From: Siphonodentalium dalli
Taxonomy: Eukaryota; Mollusca; Scaphopoda; Gadilida; Siphonodentaliidae
Length of the DNA stretch: 64,000 nucleotides
Reading direction: 5' to 3'
Assembly: GCA_032622095.1 (NCBI GenBank)
Contig: CP136069.1
Span: 66,487,319-66,551,318, forward strand
Part shown: positions 36,661-47,734 of the stretch, piece by piece
How the letters are laid out: every line of letters begins with the position of its first letter
Numbering within the stretch: position 1 is the stretch's first letter
Notes under the pieces: model-generated
Database searches by the model: none
Told to the model about the DNA's origin: nothing
Seen by the model: the letters and a program-made list of their open reading frames with translations, nothing else
Made by a program: the position numbers and the translations under genes

Positions 36661-36691
36661 GGGTCAAACATTGCGATCAGTTATAAGTGTT

Positions 36692-38317
36692 ATGTCGCGT
36701 TCACATGTACGGTCGAATGATGATACGTTGTTGGCCCTTGTGGGTCTGGGCACGTTACTATTGGGAGAACTGGAACGAACAAAACGACATCTAAATCGTA
36801 AGTGCTGGACAAAACCAATGAACTCCACCCTAGAACGGAACCGGTATGGAATTTCTCACAGTCTACTGCAGGAATTAGAAGACGCGGATGAGAAAGAATT
36901 CACCAACTTCACGAGGTAAATATAAATGTTTATGTTGATAGGTGCATATTACCAGGAGAGTATTACTATTGAGACATAACCATTTCACATGGGTGGACAA
37001 TATAAAATATATTATAGGGTGAGTTGATGGCTGGTGCCACAGTCCCATGATGTACATAGTTCCAGTGCCACCGGGGGCCTATACATTACAACGCATCGTG
37101 CGAATGTTCTTGGGTGAGAATGCGTGCGTATTTGCAGTAAAGTTATTTTGGCATTCTGTGTTTTCGGCGTCTGTGTCTTCTGCGTCGTTTTCAGCGTATA
37201 AAATATGGCCCATTCTATGATTGCATATGGGAGGGGGTGATAATTTGTCAAAATATGTTATGAGCTACTTTACATGGTGTTTTCTTTTTTCTTCAGGCTG
37301 AACAAGTCGGAGTTCCATACCGTATTGCAAAAAGTGACCCCATTGATTGCGAAACAAGATACAGTTATGAGATCAGCGTTGACTCCATATGAAAAACTTG
37401 CCACAACACTCAGATTTCTTGCTACAGGGGAAACGTACACAAGTCTACACTTCACTTCCAGAATCGCCAGATCAACCATTGGTGCGTTTATTCCGGAAGT
37501 TTGTGATGCTATTTACGACACTCTACAGGGAGATTTCTTGAGAATGCCCGAAAACAAGCAAGAGTGGTTGCTCCACGCAGATAACTTTGACAAAATGTGG
37601 CAGTTTCCTCATTGCTTGGGTGCAATCGATGGGAAACACATTGAAATTCGGAGGCCGTCTGACAGTGCATGCGATCATCGGAACTATAAGGACTACGAGA
37701 GCATTGTTCTGATGGCTGTAGTTGATGCAACGGGAAAATTTATATGTTATGATCTGGGATCACCAGGGAGTAGTGCTGATGGTGGCATTTTCAAGGACAG
37801 TGGGATGTGTGATATACAGCAGAACTTCCCAGATGCTAGTCCACTTTCCAGTCCTAACAGAACACTGAGCATACCGTATTTCCTTGTTGGTGATGACGCT
37901 TTCGCATTAAGCAATCACCTAATGAAGCCGTATCCCCATCGAACAGCCATTGGTGATCAGAAAGTTTTCAATTACCGACTTTCGAGGGCACGTAGGACCG
38001 TCGAGTGTGCATTTGGTGTTTTGGTGGCTAGATTTAGAATACTTCTAGGGTCCATACAGTTGGACACCGATAACGTGAATCGGGTAGTCCGTGCATGCAT
38101 TGCTCTTCACAATTTTCTTGGGAAGGATGCGGATTTAGGTGTTTCGCAGAGCGGATGTTTACGATATGCTGAACATAATGCACAGTTGACTGCAACTGGA
38201 GATATTGGAGATTCGACAACTGTTCCGAATGTCGATGCTCGTGAAGTGAGGGACGAACTCAGTGACTTTTTTTTTGATGAGGGTGCGCTCCCTTTTCAGT
38301 GGAGTCTTATTGAGTAA
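36692..38317 (+). CDS. Harbinger DDE transposase, two exons, intact
   Basis: Exon 1 runs 36692-36915 (donor ACGAG/GTAAAT) and exon 2 runs 37297-38317 (acceptor TTTTTTCTTCAG). The join is in frame and restores the family's N-terminal block (FTNFTR then LNKSEF), giving 414 residues without stops. The nuclease acts on element ends by a DDE mechanism. The likely catalytic residues are Asp186 in GAIDGKH, Asp274 in VGDDAF and Glu311 in RTVECAFGVL. LATTLRFLATGETY at 109-122 and the SRARRTVECAF block are typical of PIF/Harbinger. The ATG follows a TATA box. The partner MADF gene on the opposite strand is frameshifted, so mobility would need a partner supplied from another copy. The 347-codon single-exon reading that starts inside the intron is an artefact of readthrough of the acceptor. 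Confidence 0.92.
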
Positions 38318-38549
38318 TAATTATTATGTGCTTGCAAAATTCAACACTCGATTTAATGAGATTAAACTATAAACTATGTTTTATAATGTGTGCGGTTTAT
38401 GTGTATAGTCGTGTAGTCCCAGTAATATGCCATATGTAAATATTTCGCTGCTTAAATGTAGGTGTCATTGAACTCTTGACAATTGTTTTGGTAGTTTTGA
38501 AATATTTTTCAAATGACTAATATTAACATGTACTGATATATGATTATAA

Positions 38550-38699
38550 GGAATGACTTGCTGGTTGATTGGGGTCATTGGTTTTGACCGGCAGGGTAGT
38601 TAAACAAAGTTCGTTTGAATCATTTTGGGATTCACACACTTTATTTAATTACTCTGCCGGTCAAAATCCAATGATCCCAATCGATCTGCAAGTCGTTCC
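38550..38699. repeat. Imperfect inverted repeat between the convergent Harbinger genes
   Basis: The left arm, GGAATGACTTGCTGGTTGAT with following TCATTGGTTTTGACCGGCAG, pairs with a right arm ending CAAGTCGTTCC. Arms are about 60 bp with a loop of about 28 bp. It lies 230 bp after the transposase stop, between two tail-to-tail genes. It may be a small foldback insertion or a 3'-end structure. Confidence 0.7.
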
Positions 38700-39691
38700 T
38701 TGAGTAACGTATTTACCAAGCTAATTTATCCCCGGAACAACTGTTCTTAACATTAATATATGTGGTTCCGGCGTGTATGGGTGTGTTTATAAGTTATCTT
38801 TTCTGCGTATGTCCAACTTCGAATGTTGACCCCCCCCCCACCCCCCCCCCCCACCGAGTCCGATATGAAAGATCAAAAGTCTTATTTCTCCATATTTGTT
38901 GTTGGAAATATCCACATTACTGTCTATATGCAGTCATCCAATGATGAGATGTCACATGTTAAAACATATGTTATGTAAACAGATCAGCAAATTAAGATCA
39001 ATTTACAAATGGTAACAACAATAAATTAAACCAAAAAAAATTTCGACTTAACATTTGATTAGCTACTCCATTTGGCGATATGTATGGGATGACTGGCGTG
39101 TAACAGTACTGTTTACAAAAGAATGGTGCCAACATGCTATACATCGTCATCGGAGTTATCAGTATTGATAATAAAAAATACTTTTTCCATGTTAATTAAT
39201 TTTGTTATATTTATTAAATATTTTTATTTTATTTTCCACATTTACTTGAACCCACTGCGACTGCCTTGTGTCTCTTTTTAACTAGTTGGAATTTTTTACC
39301 ATCAGTGCGGTCGATTACCATCCACTTCTCCCTATCCCCATGTCAGTGATAAAATGGAATGACACATAAGAAACTCACGAACGCTCTTTTAATCAATTAT
39401 CTCAAGACACCAACGAACTAGTTCAAAATGTCAGTCATCAGTTCAACAGTCTGGTGTACTAGGGGGTTGTACGTCCGTGGTGACACATGACTGGCCGGAT
39501 AAACATTACCATTCTGCATTCCATTCAGAGAATTATAATTCGATGTGAACATAACTTAGATCCTTGATTAGAATGTCCATTCATCGAAGATCCAACATTT
39601 GAGAACGCTGCACCGTCGGTCCGGAAATAAAAGTTGAAGGAAAACTTTGATTTCCTTGGAAATTTTGTAAATAGCTGCTGCTCTCTTCAAA

Positions 39692-40395
39692 TTATATACA
39701 GTGGTTTGTAGCAAAAAACTTGAGTCTACGTCGCTTTTCTGCATCCGGACAACGCAGGGCCATCGCCATGTCTCTACCAAACACATCACATTCATCCTCT
39801 TTCTGTGTAACATTATCGCGATTGTAGCGAATGCCTAGGCTTCTGTGTCCACCCATGACGTAGCACCACGCTCCTTCTCACGTTGGATGTCGACGGTAGC
39901 GTCGATTGCACAGAACTGTTATCGTTGTGTCATTACTGCTGGTAGCAGGCACATCAGCATCACCTGAAATACTATCCGAGATACTGGCTTGTGTTACATC
40001 GGAGTGGTCAGAAACGACGGTATTTGCACGTGTTTGTGGAATGTTAGAATAAGTCCCTGGTCCGGTCCACAGACTTTCTCCAGAAAAGAGCATCTCCTCA
40101 AAAAACTTCCATTTTGGTACATATATATCTTTGGCAGCAACGCCGCTTTTCTGCTTTTATTCACCTTTCTCACTTCCTCTCGATACATGGTCCTTAAACT
40201 CTGTATTTTACTCTTCAGTGATTTTTCCGATAAACCCGGAATACTCGTGGACAAAATTTCCAAAAGTTCGTTATAATCAGCTTTTTTCTTGTTTTGATCC
40301 TTGTATAAGTCCGTTTGTTTATTCATATACTTTCTCTTATCTGCATCGCTTCCAACAATTCCGATACAGCTGCATCTGTCACATGATGTTAGCTA
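39692..40395 (-). pseudogene. Harbinger MADF/Myb-like DNA-binding protein, frameshifted
   Basis: Reading the minus strand gives recognisable MADF-domain blocks in different frames: SELLEAMQIRES (about 40380-40340), LYKDQNKKKADYNELLEIL with SLRTMYREEVRKVNKS (40326-40155), and DIYVPKWKFFEEM (about 40125-40085). A further frame ends in DEWDVFGR-like sequence (EDECDVFGRDMAMAL, about 39790-39740), typical of the C-terminus of these partners. One shift falls in an A-run near 40150. In active Harbingers this protein brings the transposase to the nucleus and to the element ends. Here at least two frameshifts make it a likely pseudogene, although assembly error in the A-run is possible for one of them. 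Confidence 0.75.
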
Positions 40396-40796
40396 ATTAT
40401 GCGTAGAATTTAACGTCGCAAAATAAAACACGCAATTGGGGAACTGACTTAATACGCGTGAAAATAATATAAGTAGATAAACATGTATTCAGCTCATATC
40501 AATAAAAACATGCCACTTGCATGATATGTGAGTGAATAGGTTCAAACACAATTATGGACGATCGATCGTGCAATTTTATGTATCGTAGAGAATACAATGT
40601 GCTAAACGTAATGAGTAGAGATCAGCCTTGGTGAAACGCAATGGGTTAATTGGTCAGTCGACTCACTGTGTGAATATGCGGTGGGCGACATGACTTCCTA
40701 TGCCATATAAATTATGTTGGCCAATTGTCACCAAACTCCACCATAATTAATTGTCACACCTACTATGCCATCGAAACTGTGGTACGTGTGTCCGCA

Positions 40797-42045
40797 TTGG
40801 TACACATTCTTCTCCATGACACGAAGAATATAATCGTGTGATTTAAAGACGCCAACGGCTAATTGGTGCCGTGTGGGTGAGATTGGGGGGGGGGCGGCAC
40901 TAAATTTCATAAGAATGTGTTTGTTCACCGATTACAACAAACTTATACTTAATCATATCATATCATGAGTACAATTATCTGGTTTAATGTTGTCAAAAGT
41001 GTGGCCGTTCGAGGTGTGAATGGAAGGGGTGAATGACACAAACAGTTATAACAAATATTTAACGCCTAATTTCTACGGAATTGGTACATATCATCTTCGT
41101 GATACGAGGAATGTACTTTTTCGGTTTAAATACGCCAAATTGGTACTGTTTGGGTGAGAGATGGGGGGGGGGGCACTAAATTTGATACGAATTTGTTTAT
41201 AATCGACGATTCCACAATTTATATATAGCATCTTCATAGTGAGTCAAATGTGTCGTTTAAGATGTCAAAGTGGCGCCGCTTGAGTCAGGGATAGGAAGGG
41301 GAGAGCTCACAAAGCTGATAACAATATAATAAGCGCAAATTTCCAACAAATTCATACACATTCTTCTCCAACGATACGAGGAATCAAATCGATTGGGTTA
41401 AAGCCGCCACATTTGGCGCCTATATTTTCGAATGTCTGTCTGTGTTCTATTATACTTCGCGGGGACCATCTGATAGCAGCAAAGGGGTCGAACAGCGTAA
41501 CGTTTTACGAGGAAGATAAGGGTGTATGTTATAATTTTCTAAAGTGCATGACGTGTTGGTATCAGGTGCCGTGTCACGAATTCAGAGCAATCAGCAATTA
41601 ATTCCACCATTGTGAAAGTGGTACATGGTGATAACTAGCTGGAAAATGTTTAGAAACGAGAAATCGAGAAAATCACGTCATAATTTGATTTAAAATTTGA
41701 GTTGGCGATTCGGTTGTCGGTCATCTAACGTCGACAATCTTCAGTATACAATGTTCAATAAACCGCAAGCTCGACTATGAGAGTGATAAATGGTAATCAT
41801 TGAACAGTTTATTATAAGAAAACGACGTACAACTGGTGTTTAAAAGATAAAATAATGATTGTCTTTTAGTCACCTCCCTCAAAAACCGACAAGCTTGCAT
41901 TTTAGCACTCTCAATCGGTGTGGTATATGACATGCATGACCCATAATCCAAACATATATACGTCATGTTGGTGCGTTCTTTTACCCCTACACATAAACAG
42001 AATCCACCGAATACTCACATTGGTACAGCAAGAACAATGTCAGTT
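40797..42045. repeat. Degenerate tandem repeat, right part, then unrecognised DNA
   Basis: 40797-41560 continues the repeat interrupted by the Harbinger element, with two G-runs (40887 and 41164) and CATTCTTCTCCATGACACGA-type units. 41560-42045 holds nothing recognisable. Confidence 0.55.
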
Positions 42046-42145
42046 NNNNNNNNNNNNNNNNNNNNNNNNNNNNNNNNNNNNNNNNNNNNNNNNNNNNNNN
42101 NNNNNNNNNNNNNNNNNNNNNNNNNNNNNNNNNNNNNNNNNNNNN
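42046..42145. other. Assembly gap of 100 N
   Basis: Exactly 100 undetermined bases, the conventional size for a gap of unknown length. Continuity between its flanks should not be assumed. Confidence 1.
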
Positions 42146-42700
42146 GGGTAACCATACTTAAGTTATCATCCGGACAACAAAATAATCAGCAAATTATAAG
42201 TTAAAAGGGATTTCCTGATTCCTGGTGTAATATAGAAAACATGCTCAAGCAAACAAATTATTTATTATCAACAATAAAAAAACATCAACAAGTTATGAAT
42301 ATCACAGTTCAACAATAGTTTGTTAATATCAAGTTAACATAAACAAGAGCACGCCGTCGGGGCGTGGCATAATAACTCCCGTTTCTGGAGTAGAGTGGGG
42401 CATGTAGACAGAACCCATATTTGAACTTGATCTGTAAACCAAATTTGGTTCAGTTCACTCGATTCAATCTAAAGTTATCATCTGGAAACCGCATGTCAGG
42501 TAAAATCTAAGTCGAAAAAGGGCCATAAGTCAGTCAAAATCATATGGACGAAACCCATATTCGAACTTGATCTGTATTTTGGGGTGGTAAACTAATATAC
42601 CAAATTTGGTTTAGTTCGATTCAATCTAAAGTTATCATCCTGAAACCAAAAGTGGACGGACGGATGACGGACAGACAGATGACCCATTTACATAATTTTT
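42146..42700 (+). repeat. Bivalve-type tandem-core repeat
   Basis: Two to three diverged units with AAAGTTATCATC(C/T)GGAAACC, AAAAAGGGCCATAA and ATTCGAACTTGATCTGTATT are followed by a GACGGACGGATGACGG microsatellite. Same family as 13.7-14.6 kb. The gap truncates the left side. Confidence 0.7.
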
Positions 42701-42892
42701 CAAACGGGCGTATAAAAATTCTATCAATCAATAGAAAAATTCTATCAATCACAAATTTTTTTTTCGGCAAGCAGCATGAATCCTGAATCTATTTGGGATA
42801 AAGTTCAGACGAATCAGTTGCGTTGGTCCATAACTTGCATGACATGATCCGTTCTGTGTTAAAACGTTCATAGAGGTGCATTATAACGCAGA

Positions 42893-43020
42893 GTAGGGCC
42901 CTGCGAATCAGTCAATTTCATTTCGAATCAAATTTCAAATCAAATCAGCCAAATGATTCCGAATCGCATCAAATCTTGAATCGAATCATTGCATCAGGCA
43001 TAATAATAGTGAATATAATG
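42893..43020. repeat. GAATC-rich inverted flank, possible old hAT end
   Basis: It starts TAGGGCCCTGCGAATC, like the hAT-type element at 54965, and is rich in CGAATC/AAATC. A matching inverted GAATC-rich segment lies at about 46525-46625, so the tandem-core element at 43.1-46.1 kb may sit inside an older hAT element. The right end is too diverged to define, and no target duplication was found. Confidence 0.35.
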
Positions 43021-43117
43021 ATAATACATCACTAAGAGGCCGTGGCAATATCAATTTGCCCACTTCGTAACAAAGATAAATTATCGTCAGAAAACAATGT
43101 AAATATATCTATAAATG

Positions 43118-46101
43118 AAAGTGTCAATGACACTGTAGCTCAACTTAGGTAGGGGAATAATTTAATGGTTGACAGTAAATGGAGGAATAGGAAAGGTGCT
43201 AATTGAAATGTCTAACATGCGCCAAAGGATTTAGTGATGCAAAGAGTAAAATACAAGATGGCTGCTGGTGGCCATTTTTTTGGCCAATTGACCCCAAAAG
43301 AACTCGTTCCCATCTACGTATAATTGTTAACATCCATGACAAATTTTATGAAGATCTGACCAAAGCTACGACATACAAATTTCATGATGATCAGACGAAA
43401 AGTACGACCTGTAGACCGCGCCAATGGATTGAATTTTAAAATCCAAGATGGCCGCTGGCAGCCATGTTTTTTGGCCGAATGACCCCACAATGATTCGTTC
43501 CCATCTACATGTCAATGTCAACATTCATGACAAATTTAATAAATATCAGACCAAAGGTATGACCTGTAGCCCACGCCAAAGGATTTAGTCATGCAAAAAG
43601 TAAAATGCTGGTGGCAATGTTTTTTGACCGAATGACCCCAAAACGACTCGTTCCCATCTACATGTCATTGTTATAATTAATGACAAATTTCATGACCATT
43701 TGACCAAAGCTACGACCTGTAGCCCGCACCAAAGGATTTAGTCATGCAAAGAGTAAAATCCAAGATGGCTGCTGGCGGCCATGTTTTTTGACCAAATGAC
43801 CCCATAACGACTCGATCCCATCTACATGTCATTGTTATCATTCATGACAAATTTCATGATGATCAGACGAACAGTACGACCTGTAGCCCGCGCCAATGGA
43901 TTGAATTTTGAAATCCAAGATGGCCGCCAGCAGCCATGTTTTTTGGCCGAATGACCCGACAATGATTCGTTCCCATCTACATGTCAATGTCAACGTTCAT
44001 GACAAATTTTATAAAGATTAGACCAAAGGCAACCTATAGCCCGCGCCAAAGGATTTAGTCATGCAAAGAGTAAAATCCAAGATGGCGGCCATGTTTTTTG
44101 GCCGAACGACTCCAAAATCACTCGTTCCCATCTACATGTCAGTGTTAACATCCATGACAAATTTCATAAACTTCCAACCAACACAACGACCTGTAGCCCG
44201 CGCCAAAGGATTTAGTCATGCAAAGAGTAAAATCCAAGATGGCTGCTGGCGGCCATGTTTTTTGGCCGAACGACCCCAAAATCACTCGTTCCCATCTACA
44301 TGTCATTATTAACATCAATGACAAATTTCATGATGATCAGACGAACAGTACGACCTGTAGCCTGCGCCAATGGATTGAATCTTGAAATCCAAGATGGCTG
44401 CCAGCGGCCATGTTTTTTGGCCGAATGACCCCAAAATGACTCGTTCCCATCTACATGTCAATGTCAACATTCATGACAAATTTCATAAAGATCAGACCAA
44501 AGGTACGACCTGTAGCCCGGGCCAAAGGATTTAGTCATGCAAAGAGTAAAATCCAAGATGGCTGCTGGCGGCCATGTTTTTCGGCCGAACAACCCCAAAA
44601 TCACTCGTTCCCATCTACATGTCATTGTTAACATCCATGACAAATTTCATGATGTTCCGATCGAAGCTACGACCTGTAGCCCGCGCCAAAGGATTTAGTC
44701 ATGCAAAGAGTAAAATCCAAGATGTCTGCTGGTGGCCTGGTTTATTGGCCGAACAACCCCAAAATGACTCGTTCCCATCTACATGTCAATATTAACATCC
44801 ATGACAAATTTCATGATGATCAGACGAACAGTACGACCTGTAGCCCGCGCCAATGGATTGAATCTTGAAATCCAAGATGGCTGCCAGCGGCCATGTTTTT
44901 TGGCAGAATGACCCCAAAATGACTCGTTCCCATCTACATGTCAATGTCAACATTCATGACAAATTTCATAAAGATCAGACCAAAGGTACGACCTGTAGCC
45001 CGGGCCAAAGGATTTAGTCATGCAAAGAGTAAAATCCAAGATGGCTGCTGGCGGCCATGTTTTTCGGCCGAACGACCCCAAAATCACTCGTTCCCATCTA
45101 CATGTCATTGTTAACATCCATGACCAATTTCATGATGTTCCGATCGAAGCTACGACCTGTAGCCCGCGCCAAAGGATTTAGTCATGCAAAGAGTAAAATC
45201 CAAGATGGCTGCTGGTGGCCATGTTTATTGGCCGAACAACCCCAAAATGACTCGTTCCCATCTACATGTCAATATTAACATCCATGACAAATTTCATGAT
45301 GATCAGACGAACAGTACGACCTGTAGCCCGCGCCAATGGATTGAATTTTGAAATCTAAGATGGCCACCAGCGGCCATGTTTTTTGGCAGAATGACCCCAC
45401 ATTGATTCGTTCCCATCTACATGTCAATGTCAACATTCATGACAAATTTCATAAATATTAGACCAAAGGTACAACCTGTAGCCCGCGCCAAAGGATTTAG
45501 TCATGCAAAGAGTAAAATCCAAGATGGCTGCTGGCAGCCATGTTTTTTGGCCGAACGACCCCAAAATCACTCGTTCCCATCTACATGACAGTGTTAACAT
45601 CCATGACAAATTTCATAAACTTCCGACCAAAACAACGACCTGTAGCCCGCGCCAAAGGATTTAGTCATGCAAAGAGTAAAATCCAAGATGGCTACTGGCA
45701 GCCATGTTTTTTGGCCGAACGACCCCAAAATCACTCGTTCCCATCTACATGTCATTATTAACATCAATGACAAATTTCATGATGATCAGATGAACAGTAC
45801 GACCTGTAGGCCGCGCCAATGGATTGAATCTTGAAATCCAAGATGGCTGCCAGCGGCCATGTTTTTTGGCCGAATGACCCAAAAATGACTCGTTCCCATC
45901 TACATGTCAATGTCAACATTCATGACAAATTTCACGAAGATCAGACCAAAGGTACAACCTGTAGCCCGCGCCAAAGGAAATTGTTGACGGACACACGGAC
46001 ACACGGACACACGGACACACGGACACACGCACACACGCACACACGGACGACGGACGCCAAACCATGGCAATAGCTCAAACTTACAAGTAAGTTGAGCTAA
46101 T
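43118..46101 (+). mobile_element. Tandem-core (pearl/HINE-like) element with 161-bp units
   Basis: The left border contains the palindrome AGTGTCAATGACACT and TAGCTCAACTT. The right border ends AAGTTGAGCTAA, giving short subterminal inverted repeats. Between them are about 17 units of about 161 bp with AAGATGGCTGCTGGCGGCCATG, split here as AAGATGGCTGC and GGCGGCCATG, plus CGTTCCCATCTACATGTCA and CGACCTGTAGCCCGCGCCAA. The core ends in an ACGGACAC microsatellite (45985-46050). This order matches bivalve pearl elements, later grouped with Helentron-associated elements. Open frames of 73-83 codons recurring every 483 bp are repeat artefacts. Confidence 0.75.
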
Positions 46102-46130
46102 GAATCACATGCATGTCTAACCAAATAATC

Positions 46131-46268
46131 AAGCCTTGAAATAGTGTGCAGAATGAGGTTCCCAGAGGGTGAATTTGGTGATGCTAGCCCGCTATGTGGG
46201 GTAGCATCACTAAATTCACCCTCTGGGAACCTCATTCTGCAAATGACAGACACACTATTTCAAGGCTT
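46131..46268. mobile_element. Palindromic MITE (AAGCCTTGAAATAG ends)
   Basis: Nearly perfect inverted halves start AAGCCTTGAAATAGTGTG and contain CAGAATGAGGTTCCCAGAGG. Diverged relatives lie at 50455-51500. Confidence 0.8.
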
Positions 46269-46995
46269 GCAAATAATTGCATATTCTTTGTGGCCGTCTC
46301 TGTTATACAATAATGAATCAGTATCGGAAGCAATATTAAAGCCAGAAAGCTATCGCGTTCACAAGTTAGACATACAGATGAAATGTTGCTAGATCAGTTG
46401 CATAAGTCTTACAATGATTCGGCGGTCTATAGTATAGCTCAGTTGACGGCAATGTTATTTATATGCATTGATATCATAATATTTTCGCAATGTGGTCCAT
46501 TGAAGTAATGAGAATGCAACTGGTGCCAATGATTCGATACAATTAGAATCAGGACAGCCGATTTTGAATCGAATCGAATCAGATGAAAAATCCCGAATCA
46601 CATCAAATCCATTTGATTCACAAAGCTTCCAATTAATTATTGCAGCAAATAAGTTTGATATTGAAATAAATGCAATATTGCAAATCAATCTATCTCTATT
46701 AAATTAATTCTATGATAATTTCACACCTGTCAAATCCGAACAACTAAGTTGAACTAACACTTTTCCTTCACTTCGAAGACAGCCACAATCTATTATCGAT
46801 TGAAAACAAGAAACATCATGATGCAGGACATATAAGTTATGGCACTTATGCCTTATGCTGCAGTGAAAATAGAATCTCCCTTGTGTGTGTTAATGGATAC
46901 AGCATAGCGGACACATCGCAGTCATCTGAATATCTTTGTGTTATTGTCTGTAATCCAATTTCAACGCAACAGACTCATCTGAACAGTACTTACTA

Positions 46996-47186
46996 CAGTA
47001 ATGCCCTAAATAATTGACTCCTTAACCACCACATAATTATGGGTAACAGAGGAAATATGGCTTGTTGCCATTCATCGGAAAGCTCTCAGTGAGCTTTCCC
47101 ATGAATGGCAACAAGCCATATTAAATTCTGAAAAGTTACCCATAATTCTGCTGTGGTTAAGTAGTCGATTATTTAGGGCATTACTG
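46996..47186. mobile_element. Tc1/mariner-type MITE, copy 1
   Basis: TA flanks CAGTAATGCCC at the left and GGCATTACTG at the right, with nearly complete internal palindromy around AAAGCTCTCAGTGAGCTTT. TA duplication plus CAGT-starting ends points to Tc1/mariner. It lies within 200 bp downstream of the TUBGCP5-like stop codon, so it may be part of that gene's 3' UTR. Confidence 0.8.
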
Positions 47187-47359
47187 TATGTTCACTGCAT
47201 GAAAAAATTACAAGATAACTTGCAATCAGCAGTGAACATGTTAGGTCCACAATAAAGAAAACAGAAAAAGCCATGTAACAACTTCCCGATTCAGATAGTT
47301 CAAATCACAACATGAAGTGACCTTAGATAGCACCATCAACAGCAGCAACTGCACCCACT

Positions 47360-47412
47360 TCAGTAGGTCAAACACTCTGTGGAAGTGATTAGAGAATAGG
47401 CCAGTGATTCCA
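47360..47412 (-). CDS. TUBGCP5: Last coding exon of TUBGCP5-like gene
   Basis: On the minus strand, a clean acceptor (TTTTTTATTTCAG) is followed by 53 nt that complete a leucine codon and read ESLAYSLITSTECLTY before TGA. The preceding exon at 49729-49829 ends FPH plus one base, and together they give RGSFPHLESLA, a C-terminal signature of gamma-tubulin complex component 5. The protein belongs to the gamma-tubulin ring complex at microtubule-organising centres. Phase matches exactly (1 + 2). The 2.3-kb intron between the two exons holds a SINE-like fragment, a tandem-core element and a Tc1/mariner-type MITE. Earlier exons were not found in the window. Confidence 0.72.
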
Positions 47413-47447
47413 CTGAAATAAAAAAGAAATATGGATCTATTACGAGT

Positions 47448-47479
<32 letters not shown>

Positions 47480-47734
47480 GATTTATCTTAATTTTAGCTG
47501 CTAGGCTATATCATGAAGACAGTTTTATTGGTGGAGGAAAGACCACGCAAAGAGTTAGTTTCAGTGAGAAATTACTCTGCTGCAACTAAACCCAAATTTC
47601 CAAGTTGAAAGTGGGCGACCAGTCCCCAAAATCAAACTGGACCTGTATTTAGGGTAGTGAACCTACATACCAAATTTCATTCCAAGTTAATATCCAGAAA
47701 CGACAGACATAATATGTTCCATTTTTAAAACGGA

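Larger units (their letters stand above)
36306..40796. mobile_element. PIF/Harbinger DNA transposon, nearly complete
   Basis: Terminal inverted repeats of about 140 bp lie at 36307-36450 and 40650-40796. They begin TGCGGACACACGTA and share CAGTTTCGATGGCATAGTAG. TTGG lies outside both ends (36302-36305 and 40797-40800), giving TTG or TTGG as the target duplication; 3 bp is typical of the superfamily. Inside are a plus-strand DDE transposase and a minus-strand MADF/Myb-like gene, converging as in many animal Harbingers. The element interrupts a degenerate tandem repeat whose two halves can be rejoined at the target site. Confidence 0.9.

Noticed and set aside
37274-37296. Transposase start at 37274
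   Set aside because: This ATG lies in the polypyrimidine tract before a clear splice acceptor; joining exon 36692-36915 restores the conserved N-terminal region.
41918-42204. ORFs running through the N block
   Set aside because: They cross undetermined bases and have no supported sequence.
43203-46073. Series of 73-83-codon ORFs (MFFGRTTPKSLVPIYM...)
   Set aside because: They recur at exactly 483 bp with the repeat unit and have no domain; they are satellite translations.
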